Assembly (NCBI GenBank): GCA_003661185.1
Contig: QMVQ01000010.1
Coordinates: 1-16,922, forward strand
Source of the DNA: Candidatus Alkanophagales archaeon
GTDB lineage: Archaea > Halobacteriota > Syntropharchaeia > Alkanophagales > B39-G2
Direction of reading: 5' to 3'
DNA length: 16,922 nt
Under the pieces are notes generated by a model. It was not told where the DNA came from. It was given only the letters and a program-made list of their open reading frames with translations, and searched no databases. Shown here piece after piece: positions 6,422-13,121 of the stretch. How positions within the stretch are numbered: position 1 is the first letter of the stretch; the number at the start of each line of letters is the position of its first letter. A program made the translations under genes and the position numbers.

Positions 6422-7249
6422 ATGATAAAGGAGGAGGAGCTATCCAGTGAGATAAAGGGGCTATGTGCGAGCAGGGACGTAGAGTGCTGCGTTATAGAAG
6501 TAGTTCCAGTGGACAGAGGCAATTGCATCGTGGAGGTTTGGGTGGAGGGTTTCGGCACAGCCATCCTCGAGGGCAATAGGTCCCACATACTGGAGGTCGT
6601 TACTGAGATATTGAACGAAATAGACAAGGACGTGGTCGTTTGCCCGATCTGCGGGCATGAGGTTGAGCGGCGGAGGCTTTTGAGGTTTTGCGTCTGCGGT
6701 GCGGAGGTCGTGACTGAGGATTCAAGAGTTGCGGGGAGCTTCTTCTCACCAGCACTCGACGAGCTCTGGGGCGAGGCGGCTTTAGCGCTGGGTCTGCGGG
6801 ATTTCCGCTATCTGAAGCTGGCGCTGCATGTGGATAAGGCGTTTGAGAATGTATTTTACGTAGGAAGAGGCATTACGAGCTGGCGGACGTGGTTCCTGAA
6901 AAGACCGTGGCGGCTCAGCAGCCTCGCAAACCTCATCAAGGAGCTGCACGAAAACGTCGATAGGGTCTCCATGCCATTCCTTGAGGAATATGTCAAAGAT
7001 GTCTATGGCATGTGCCGAGAGCACGTGCAAGTGAAGCCACCGGGCGAGTGCATCGGCAAGTTCTGCCCGTTCTTTGTGGAGTGCGTGCAGCTTGAGCTTG
7101 AATGCTTAAAAGAGGTTATCGAGGATGAAAAGGATGAGGACGTGAAATGGCAGCTGGAAGCTACACTCCGGGAGGCAAAGGAATTTTTAGAGCGTTATGC
7201 GGCGCTCTACGAGCGTGCTTACAAGCTTGCGTCTGCGCTGGAGGCGTAG
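6422..7249 (+). CDS. Cysteine-rich zinc-ribbon protein of unknown function
   Basis: I do not recognise this 275-residue protein. Residues 1-70 look like an alpha/beta domain (CCVIEVVPVDRGNCIVEVWV). A zinc-ribbon-like set follows: C74 and C77 (CPICGHE) with C90 and C92 (CVCGAE). The middle, about 105-195, is mixed helical with many aromatics (GITSWRTWFLKRPWR). A second cysteine group follows: C198, C210, C215, C221 and C228 (ECIGKFCPFFVEC). It could hold another metal or an Fe-S cluster. The last about 45 residues are a charged, probably coiled-coil helix. There is no signal peptide or transmembrane segment. It has its own TATA-like box and stands 37 bp upstream of the PLP enzyme, so the two may be co-transcribed. 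A redox-sensing or nucleic-acid-binding role would be speculation. Confidence 0.8.
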   Translation: MIKEEELSSEIKGLCASRDVECCVIEVVPVDRGNCIVEVWVEGFGTAILEGNRSHILEVVTEILNEIDKDVVVCPICGHEVERRRLLRFCVCGAEVVTEDSRVAGSFFSPALDELWGEAALALGLRDFRYLKLALHVDKAFENVFYVGRGITSWRTWFLKRPWRLSSLANLIKELHENVDRVSMPFLEEYVKDVYGMCREHVQVKPPGECIGKFCPFFVECVQLELECLKEVIEDEKDEDVKWQLEATLREAKEFLERYAALYERAYKLASALEA

Positions 7250-7286
7250 CGAAAGCCTGAAGTGTAGTCACGACGGATAGGCAAGC

Positions 7287-8435
7287 ATGAGGTTCTCCAC
7301 GAAAGCGATTCATGTAGGCGAGGAGCAAAGAGACGATTTGGCGGCGCCGCTGCACCAGAGCACGACTTTTGTGTTCGAGCGTCTGACGGATTTAGAGCTC
7401 GTAGCTCGTGGCGAGAAATTCGCTTACACGAGGGTTGGCAACCCCACGCAAAGCCTCTTGGAAAAGAAAGTTGCGGCTTTGGAAGGGGGGAAAGCGAGCG
7501 TCGTTTTCGCTTCTGGGATGGCAGCGATTTCTGCGTTGGTGCTTTCGGCAGCAAAAGGCGGCGACCACATAATTTCGACAGACATCATCTACGAGAGCAC
7601 GCACGAGCTTTTTGAGTTCCTGCGGGAGTTAGGGGTGGAGGTTTCCTTCGTGGATACCTCCAACGCTGAGAACGTGGAGGCGGCGCTCCGTGAGAGCACG
7701 AAGCTCGTGTTCTTGGAGACACCGACAAACCCGACGATGAAGCTTTCTGACATCAAGGCGGTGGCAGAAGTCGTAAAGGACAAGAACGAAAACACGCTGG
7801 TGGCGGTAGACAACACGTTCATGACGCCGTATTTCCAGCGACCTCTGGAGCTCGGAGCAGATGTCGTCGTGCATAGCGCCACGAAATACCTCTGCGGGCA
7901 CGGCGACGCCCTCGGTGGCGTAGTCGTCGGCGACTCCGAGCTCGTGTCGAAAATGCGAAGGGGTGTGCTTAAAGACTTCGGCGGCGCAATAAGCCCATTC
8001 AATGCTTGGTTAATCATTAGAGGCTTGAAAACCTTGGCAATAAGGATGGAGAGGCACGAGAAGAACGCGATGGTCGTCGCGAAGTTCCTTGAGGAACACC
8101 CAAAGGTCAAAAGGGTCTTTTATCCGGGCTTGGAGAGCTTCCCGCAGTTTGAACTTGCTAAGCGCCAGATGAGCGGTTTTGGCGGCATGCTCTCGTTCGA
8201 GCTTGCCGACGAGAGCCGAGCGCAAAGAGTGCTTGAGAGTGTGAGGATTTGCAAGCTGGCGGTGAGCCTTGGAACTGTGGAAACGCTGATCGAGCATCCG
8301 TATTCGATGACGCACCGCAGATTCCCAAATAAGGAAGCTTTCGGCATCACTAAAGGCTTGATACGGCTCTCTATAGGGCTTGAGAACGTCGAAGACATTA
8401 CTGAGGACTTAGAGCAGGCGCTGGAGCGGGCGTAG
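7287..8435 (+). CDS. Cystathionine gamma-synthase-family PLP enzyme (trans-sulfuration / homocysteine synthesis)
   Basis: This cytoplasmic PLP-dependent fold-type I enzyme of 382 residues is a normal length for the Cys/Met metabolism family. The Schiff-base lysine is K200 in HSATKYLCGHGDALGG. Other cofactor and family motifs are YTRVGNPTQ (47-55), ASGMAAI (75-81), ETPTNPTMKL (144-153) and DNTFMTPYFQRP (175-186). Where methionine gamma-lyase has its active-site YGC(T), this protein reads Y102-EST. That argues against a classical methionine gamma-lyase and leaves cystathionine gamma-synthase, cystathionine gamma-lyase or O-acetylhomoserine sulfhydrylase. Sequence alone does not separate these. 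It follows the cysteine-rich protein by 37 bp with no clear promoter, so the two probably form an operon. The ATG start at 7287 has a weak purine-rich GGATAGG upstream. Confidence 0.9.
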   Translation: MRFSTKAIHVGEEQRDDLAAPLHQSTTFVFERLTDLELVARGEKFAYTRVGNPTQSLLEKKVAALEGGKASVVFASGMAAISALVLSAAKGGDHIISTDIIYESTHELFEFLRELGVEVSFVDTSNAENVEAALRESTKLVFLETPTNPTMKLSDIKAVAEVVKDKNENTLVAVDNTFMTPYFQRPLELGADVVVHSATKYLCGHGDALGGVVVGDSELVSKMRRGVLKDFGGAISPFNAWLIIRGLKTLAIRMERHEKNAMVVAKFLEEHPKVKRVFYPGLESFPQFELAKRQMSGFGGMLSFELADESRAQRVLESVRICKLAVSLGTVETLIEHPYSMTHRRFPNKEAFGITKGLIRLSIGLENVEDITEDLEQALERA

Positions 8436-8440
8436 CTGTG

Positions 8441-8488
8441 GCGGCATATAGATGCCGCGTCGACTGCGCCTTGCAAGGGTTATGACTT
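8441..8488 (+). terminator. Hairpin and T-run after the PLP enzyme gene
   Basis: GCGGCAT (8441-8447) pairs perfectly with ATGCCGC (8452-8458) around a 4-nt loop, starting 5 nt after the stop codon. A T5 run follows at 8484-8488. Archaeal termination depends mainly on T-runs, so the hairpin is supporting evidence only. Confidence 0.42.
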
Positions 8489-8573
8489 TTTGACGGCATC
8501 AGCACCAAACTCTTCTTCTCTTTCGAAAGCAAAGTTAGCTCGGCGAAGTCAACGCAGAGCACGTGTCTTAGGG

Positions 8574-8586
8574 TTTTTAATATTTT
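8574..8586 (+). promoter_or_regulatory. TATA-like box of nifB
   Basis: TTTTTAATATTTT is centred about 28 nt upstream of the GTG at 8608. This supports transcription starting at or just before that GTG. A TTG at 8617 is the alternative start and is directly preceded by GAGGG. Confidence 0.5.
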
Positions 8587-8607
8587 CGAGAGAAGTCGTT
8601 AGTAAAG

Positions 8608-9516
8608 GTGAGAGGGTTGAAGGAGGAGCGTTGGGGGGAAGTAGGCTCGAAGTTTGCGCACCTGACGAGCGTGCACCCGTGCTACAGCGAGCGAGCGCAT
8701 TTCAAGTTTGCCCGTGTGCACTTGCCGGTGGCGCCGAAGTGCAACATCCAGTGCCGCTTCTGCACACGCTCGCTGAACAAGTGCGAATACCGACCGGGCG
8801 TTGCAGGCTGCATTGATACGCCCGAACAAGCGTTAAAACGTGTTGAAGACGCCGCTAAAAAATTTGGCGACGGTCTTAGGGTCGTCGGCATCGCCGGACC
8901 AGGAGAGCCGCTGTTCAACGAGGCGACTTTCGAGGCGTTCCGCTTGGTGAGAGAACGTTTCCCAGACCTGATTCTCTGCGTGGCGAGCAATGGGCTTTTA
9001 CTCCCAGATACGGTGGGAGCGCTTTCCGAGTTGGGGGTGCGGACGGTAACCGTTACGATTAATGCCGTGAGCCCCGAGACAGCTGCGAAAATTTACGCCT
9101 GGGTTCGTTATGGAGGGGAGACGTTGAGAGGCGTAGAGGGCGTCCGTCTCCTGCTCAAGAAGCAGTATGAGGGCGTGAGGCTCGCTACTGAAAATGGCAT
9201 GCTCGTGAAAATCAATACTGTGCTCATCCCCGAAATTAACGACAAAGAGGTAGAAGAAATTGCGAAAAGAGTGAAAGAGGCTGGAGCAATTCTTATGAAC
9301 GTGATTCCGTTGATACCGTTGCACGAGTTCAAGGACAGGCGTCCGCCGACATGCGAGGAGCTTAGAGAGGTAAGGCAGAAAGCCTCGAAATACCTGCCGC
9401 AGTTCAGGCTCTGCCGCCAGTGCCGTGCGGACGCCGTCGGCATTCCGGGCGTTGAAGTCCACGAGTGGGAGCGTTGCGGCTCGCCTGCCGTCGCCTCCGA
9501 ATACTTCCACGGCTGA
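8608..9516 (+). CDS. nifB: NifB, radical SAM nitrogenase FeMo-cofactor core (NifB-co) synthase, short archaeal form
   Basis: The enzyme inserts a SAM-derived carbide and fuses two [4Fe-4S] clusters into the [8Fe-9S-C] NifB-co. At 302 residues it is the short form without the C-terminal NifX domain, as in methanogens. The N-terminal HPC is at 23-25, in KFAHLTSVHPCYSERAH. The radical SAM motif CNIQCRFC (C45, C49, C52) is preceded by the family-typical RVHLPVAPK. Next come RPGV at 62-65, the GPGEPL SAM-binding segment at 97-102, and C124 in LILCVASNG. The C-terminal CRQCRAD at 269-275 supplies C269 and C272 as further cluster ligands. These match NifB rather than a generic radical SAM protein. 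No nifHDKEN gene is in the window, so partners must lie elsewhere or the role differs. The start is uncertain between the GTG at 8608 and the TTG at 8617. Confidence 0.93.
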   Translation: MRGLKEERWGEVGSKFAHLTSVHPCYSERAHFKFARVHLPVAPKCNIQCRFCTRSLNKCEYRPGVAGCIDTPEQALKRVEDAAKKFGDGLRVVGIAGPGEPLFNEATFEAFRLVRERFPDLILCVASNGLLLPDTVGALSELGVRTVTVTINAVSPETAAKIYAWVRYGGETLRGVEGVRLLLKKQYEGVRLATENGMLVKINTVLIPEINDKEVEEIAKRVKEAGAILMNVIPLIPLHEFKDRRPPTCEELREVRQKASKYLPQFRLCRQCRADAVGIPGVEVHEWERCGSPAVASEYFHG

Positions 9517-9520
9517 TTGC

Positions 9521-10141
9521 TCAGCTCAACGCCGCCGGCGGCGGCGGTCTTCGAAGTTTTTTGTCGAGGATGTAATGGATGATGGTGATGCACTGCGACG
9601 TTAGATACGAAATATTTCCGAGTGAGAGTTTCTCGTGCGGGAATCTCTCTACGAAGCTCTCCTCCTTCTTAGGGAGCCCGATGTGGTCGCCGAGGATGAA
9701 GACGGGATTTTCGTGGATTTCCACGTCATCTATGCTCCTGCCGCGCTCGTGCATCACGTAAAAGAACTTGCCCTCCGCCTCCAGCTCTTTTACAAGTTCT
9801 TGGAAACCCCGCTTCTGCACAGTGATTCCGGGGTTTGCTTTCCTGCCGCTCTCAGCCTTTAATGCCTTCCGTATCCAAGAAGCGATGTTCCTCTCGTCGG
9901 GCGATACTCTTCTGAGCGTGCTGCCGTCAAAGGTTATGCAGAGCGGAGGGTTCGGGCGCCCGTAAGCGATGATGTGTATTCTCGTGTCCCGTCGAAGGTC
10001 ATGACTAATCCAAAGGGCGTTACAGATGCATCTCGCCACGAGGTCCATCCTTCCGCCTTTACCCGGCAGGTCGTTCAGTGGGAAGTCCGGCGCAGTCGTC
10101 GCTTTCCTCGCAAAAACCACGAATTCCCTTTTCACGCTCAT
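9521..10141 (-). CDS. trmY: tRNA (pseudouridine(54)-N(1))-methyltransferase TrmY
   Basis: This archaeal SPOUT-class enzyme uses SAM to methylate pseudouridine 54 in the T-arm of tRNA. It has 206 residues, about the family length. Family landmarks are REFVVFARKATTAPDFPLND near the start, GKGGRMDLVARC (27-38), then the ISHDLRRDTRIHI and SPDERNIASWI segments. The SPOUT knot signatures PVFILGDHIGLP and KLSLGNISYLTSQC lie in the last third. The tail RRPPPPAALS is proline-rich and comes from a GC-rich stretch at 9521-9547 that may also serve as the terminator of the convergent nifB. Only 4 bp separate the stop of nifB from this stop. The gene is divergent from the GT4 gene. A GGGGGTGAGGAG run lies about 20-30 nt before the ATG. 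Confidence 0.95.
   Translation of the reverse strand: MSVKREFVVFARKATTAPDFPLNDLPGKGGRMDLVARCICNALWISHDLRRDTRIHIIAYGRPNPPLCITFDGSTLRRVSPDERNIASWIRKALKAESGRKANPGITVQKRGFQELVKELEAEGKFFYVMHERGRSIDDVEIHENPVFILGDHIGLPKKEESFVERFPHEKLSLGNISYLTSQCITIIHYILDKKLRRPPPPAALS
9531..9562 (+). terminator. GC-rich hairpin and T6 run downstream of nifB, inside the trmY 3' end
   Basis: GCCGCC (9531-9536) pairs with GGCGGC (9540-9545) around a 3-nt loop, and a T6 run follows at 9557-9562. This is 15 nt after the nifB stop. It has the form of an intrinsic terminator for nifB, although it also encodes the proline-rich end of TrmY on the other strand. Confidence 0.42.
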
Positions 10142-10304
10142 ACAACTGGTGCAGAAGCACTCCTCACCCCCTAAAGGTGTGAAGTTCAGCCAGACTTTTT
10201 AATTAAGTTTTTAAACTTTCGTTAATTTGCTTTACCATGTTGCATACAAATCTTTCGGCGAGCGATATTGCCAAGTCGGGCGGAAGACCAACAGGAGACA
10301 AAGA
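10142..10304. promoter_or_regulatory. Divergent promoter region between trmY and the GT4 gene
   Basis: An AT-rich block at 10194-10228 contains overlapping TATA-like elements for both directions. TTTTTAAAC at 10208-10216 suits the GT4 gene, and its minus-strand neighbour CTTAATTAAAAAG suits trmY. Unlike most genes here, the GT4 gene would have a leader of about 60-70 nt, with AGGAG at 10293-10297 spaced 7 nt from its ATG. TrmY would have a shorter leader. Confidence 0.45.
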
Positions 10305-11549
10305 ATGAGAATAGGCTTCTTCGTCTGGGAATATCCGCCGCGGATAGTAGGCGGTTTAGGGACGTATGCGGAAAACGTCTGCCCGAGGTTTGTGGAACGA
10401 GGGCATGACGTCTCTCTGTTTACAATGAACGACGGGAGTCTCAAAACACGAGAGATTATGAGAGGTGTGGAGGTCCACAGACCGTTGATTGTGGATGCTT
10501 CTGACATCTTGCCGCTCTTCGTCACAGAAGACTTACGAAAATGGGGCGGGCAGATAAAATTTTTCAATGACGTCCTCATTTACAACTTTCTGAGCGCTAC
10601 GAAATTCGTGAACGACCTCATAAGGAAAGAAAGCTACAGGTTTGACATAATAAGCGCGCACGATTGGCTAAGTGCAATCGCGGGTATCGCCTCGAAGAAC
10701 GCCACGGGCTTGCCCTTTGTTTTCCACGTGCACTCCACAGAGTGGGGAAGGGCGCTCGACGAGGGCTCGAAGTTTGTGACGCATTTGGAGGAGACCGCCG
10801 CAAGAGCCGCTGATAAAGTGATAACGGTGAGCTACCCGATGCGGGAAGACCTCGTGCGACACGGCTGGGACTCGGAGAAGATAAGCGTGTGCTGGAACGG
10901 CGTTGACATCGAGAAATATGCTCCTGCGAGGTTCTCTAAGGAAGACGGGCTGCGGCTACGTGAGCGTTACGGGATTTCGCCCGACGACAAAATGCTTCTT
11001 TTCGTGGGGCGGCTGACGGCAGTGAAAGGCGTCATAAACCTGATACAAGCAATGCCACACGTCCTGAAGGAGCATCCTGATGCAAAGCTCGTGATTCTCG
11101 GCACCGGCGAGCTTATGAACGCCGTTATCGATCTTGTCAAAAGCTTGGGCGTGGAGCATGCCGTGCGGACGTGTTTCGAATTCGTGTCTGAAGAGGAGAG
11201 ACTCTTGCATTATGCGGCATGCGACGTTGCCATTTTCCCCTCGGTTTATGAGCCGTTCGGCATAGTCTGCACCGAGGCGATGGCCATGGCTAAGCCCGTG
11301 GTCGTCGGCGCCAGTGGCGTCAACGGCTTCAGAGACCAAGTCGTTCCGAGCGGCAAAGAGCAGACCGGGATACATGTGGACGGCAGAGACCCTTCCGACA
11401 TCGCGTGGGGCATAAACGTCGTGCTCTCAGACCCTGAAAGGGCAAGGAGGATGGGTAAAAACGGAAGAGAGCGTGTCGAAAAATATTTCACCTGGGATAG
11501 AGTCGTGGAGCGCACTCTGGAAATTTATGAAGGAGTCATAAAGGGATGA
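10305..11549 (+). CDS. GT4 glycosyltransferase, archaeal glycogen synthase-like
   Basis: This retaining GT-B-fold glycosyltransferase has 414 residues. The N-terminal acceptor domain opens with MRIGFFVWEYPPRIVGGLGT, including the GGLGTY loop at 16-21. It carries HVHSTEWG at 141-148, close to the bacterial and archaeal glycogen-synthase pattern. The C-terminal donor domain begins at about LLFVGRLTAVKG (231-242). It contains the EX7E motif E316-PFGIVCT-E324 and GASGVNGFRDQV (335-346). A start at a TTG (10227) would add 26 residues without family resemblance. The ATG at 10305 has AGGAG at 7-nt spacing and fits the family N-terminus. The GH57 gene follows 42 bp downstream, a pairing seen in archaeal glycogen clusters. 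Donor (ADP- or UDP-glucose) cannot be read from the sequence, and a different GT4 activity remains possible. Confidence 0.88.
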   Translation: MRIGFFVWEYPPRIVGGLGTYAENVCPRFVERGHDVSLFTMNDGSLKTREIMRGVEVHRPLIVDASDILPLFVTEDLRKWGGQIKFFNDVLIYNFLSATKFVNDLIRKESYRFDIISAHDWLSAIAGIASKNATGLPFVFHVHSTEWGRALDEGSKFVTHLEETAARAADKVITVSYPMREDLVRHGWDSEKISVCWNGVDIEKYAPARFSKEDGLRLRERYGISPDDKMLLFVGRLTAVKGVINLIQAMPHVLKEHPDAKLVILGTGELMNAVIDLVKSLGVEHAVRTCFEFVSEEERLLHYAACDVAIFPSVYEPFGIVCTEAMAMAKPVVVGASGVNGFRDQVVPSGKEQTGIHVDGRDPSDIAWGINVVLSDPERARRMGKNGRERVEKYFTWDRVVERTLEIYEGVIKG

Positions 11550-11557
11550 CAACGCAC

Positions 11558-11567
11558 AAGTATTTTT
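11558..11567 (+). promoter_or_regulatory. TATA-like box of the GH57 gene
   Basis: AAGTATTTTT is centred about 29 nt before the ATG at 11592, placing the predicted transcription start within a few bases of the start codon. The GH57 gene may thus be transcribed independently as well as from the GT4 promoter. Confidence 0.42.
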
Positions 11568-11591
11568 GCAAAGCGGATTGATGTAAAACTG

Positions 11592-13091
11592 ATGTTTGGA
11601 GAGGGGGGAAAGGAGAACGTAAAATACATATGTCTTGCGTTTGAGGTACACCAGCCATACAGACTGAGGAGCGACTTCTTTTGGAAAAAGAGGATGTTTT
11701 CAGGCGATACGAATCTTTTTGAAAAGTATTTCTTCTGCGAGAAGGACCGAGAGATTTTTGAGAAGGTTGCGAGAAAGTGTTATTATCCGACGAACAACAT
11801 AATTTTGGAGCTTCTTGACGATTTTGATTTCAAGGTGGCATACAGCATTTCTGGCATTTTCGTGGAGCAGTGCTTACGGTTCGACGAGGGAGTCCTCGAC
11901 TCTTTTAAGGAGCTTGCAAGGCGTGACGACGTTGAAATTCTCGAACAGACGTATTTCCACTCGCTGGTGAGCCTCTACGAAGACCCTGCTGAGTTTAAGG
12001 AGCAAGTGCGCATGCATAAAGAACTGATGCGAGAGGTTTTCGGGCGTGAGCCTAAGTTTTTCGAGAATACCGAGTTTTTATACAACAACAGGATTGCGAG
12101 GCTCGTCGAGACGCTGGGCTATGACGGAATATTCACGGAGGGCGCCTTTAAAATCCTGCAAGGACGTTCTCCGAATTACATTTACAAGCCTGTGAACTGC
12201 AAGAATCTTAAAGTTCTGCTGCGAAATTACCAGCTGACGGACGATATTGGCTTCCGTTTTTCGCTGAAGAGTTGGAGCGAGTATCCGCTGACCGCTGAAA
12301 AATACGCGGTGTGGCTGGATGCGACCCCGGGGCAATGTGTGAACATCTTTATGGATTACGAGACTTTCGGAGAGCACCACTGGGAAGACACCGGCATTTT
12401 CGAGTTTCTAAGAGAGCTGCCGGAGGAGGTTTTGAAACGTGAAAGCATGGCGTTTGCGACGCCCTCGGAAGTAATAAGGGAGTGCGAGGCAATAGGCTAT
12501 GTGGACGTGCGGGACTTGGAGACGATTTCATGGGCGGACGTGGAGAAGGATACGAGCTGCTTCATAGGGAACACCATGCAGTGGGCGTGCTACGAATACG
12601 TGAAGTGGCTTGAGCCGCTCGTGAAGGAGGCTGACGATGGGGAGCTTTTGAGAATTTGGAGGTATTTTGGGATAAGCGACCACCTCTATTACATGTTCAC
12701 CGCCGGCGGCTCTTCTGGTGAAGTTCACAGCTACTTTTCGCATTTCGACAACCCTTACGACGCATTCGTGGCGTTTTTTTCCATACTGCACGATTTCGAT
12801 GCATGTTTGCGGAGGAAAATACGAACGGCAGACCGCCCTTTCATCTTCCCAGGAGGGGAAAAAATTTGGAGCTTGAAAGGCTTGTATAAGGTTTTGAAGG
12901 GGAACAGGGTTCCAGAAAAGTTCATAAGGGAGCATTTCGAAAGAGGTGACTTTGAGAGGTGGGCAAAGGACTGCATCCACGACGACGAGCTTGCGGCGAG
13001 GCTTGCAAAGCTGCGGGCGGCAGCCCAAGATGAAGAACTATTGGAGAGGCTTTATGAGATTTTAAGTAAGGCTGCGCACGCAAACGACTAA
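11592..13091 (+). CDS. GH57 family glycoside hydrolase, alpha-amylase-like
   Basis: This 499-residue protein acts on alpha-glucans in the cytoplasm (no signal peptide). GH57 conserved regions are visible. Region 1 is FEVHQPYRL (H20-Q21-P22). Region 2 is around GIFVEQ (88-93). Region 3 is FFENTEFLYNN, with E161 the likely nucleophile. Region 4 is MDYETFGEHHW (254-264), with D255 the likely acid/base. Region 5 is not obvious to me. The pattern is closer to the archaeal alpha-amylase group typified by Methanocaldococcus than to 4-alpha-glucanotransferases or branching enzymes. The C-terminal part, from about 300, is helical (WACYEYVKWLEPLVKEADDG). The ATG at 11592 is the first start in frame. 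The neighbouring GT4 gene suggests a joint role in storage glucan synthesis and turnover. Confidence 0.9.
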   Translation: MFGEGGKENVKYICLAFEVHQPYRLRSDFFWKKRMFSGDTNLFEKYFFCEKDREIFEKVARKCYYPTNNIILELLDDFDFKVAYSISGIFVEQCLRFDEGVLDSFKELARRDDVEILEQTYFHSLVSLYEDPAEFKEQVRMHKELMREVFGREPKFFENTEFLYNNRIARLVETLGYDGIFTEGAFKILQGRSPNYIYKPVNCKNLKVLLRNYQLTDDIGFRFSLKSWSEYPLTAEKYAVWLDATPGQCVNIFMDYETFGEHHWEDTGIFEFLRELPEEVLKRESMAFATPSEVIRECEAIGYVDVRDLETISWADVEKDTSCFIGNTMQWACYEYVKWLEPLVKEADDGELLRIWRYFGISDHLYYMFTAGGSSGEVHSYFSHFDNPYDAFVAFFSILHDFDACLRRKIRTADRPFIFPGGEKIWSLKGLYKVLKGNRVPEKFIREHFERGDFERWAKDCIHDDELAARLAKLRAAAQDEELLERLYEILSKAAHAND

Positions 13092-13092
13092 G

Positions 13093-13101
13093 TTATATTT
13101 A
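13093..13101 (+). promoter_or_regulatory. TATA-like box of the polyferredoxin gene
   Basis: TTATATTTA is the best TATA match in the window and is centred about 25 nt before the ATG at 13122. It starts just after the GH57 stop at 13091. It predicts a leaderless mRNA, with AGAGG abutting the start codon. Confidence 0.55.
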
Positions 13102-13121
13102 CACGTCTCTAATCTTAGAGG

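Noticed and set aside
7287..8435. Calling the PLP enzyme a methionine gamma-lyase
   Set aside because: The active-site YGC motif of that enzyme is replaced by YES, so the broader cystathionine gamma-synthase family name is safer.
10227..10304. Longer start of the GT4 gene from a TTG
   Set aside because: The extra 26 residues do not resemble the GT4 N-terminus and overlap the promoter region. The ATG at 10305 has a properly spaced AGGAG.
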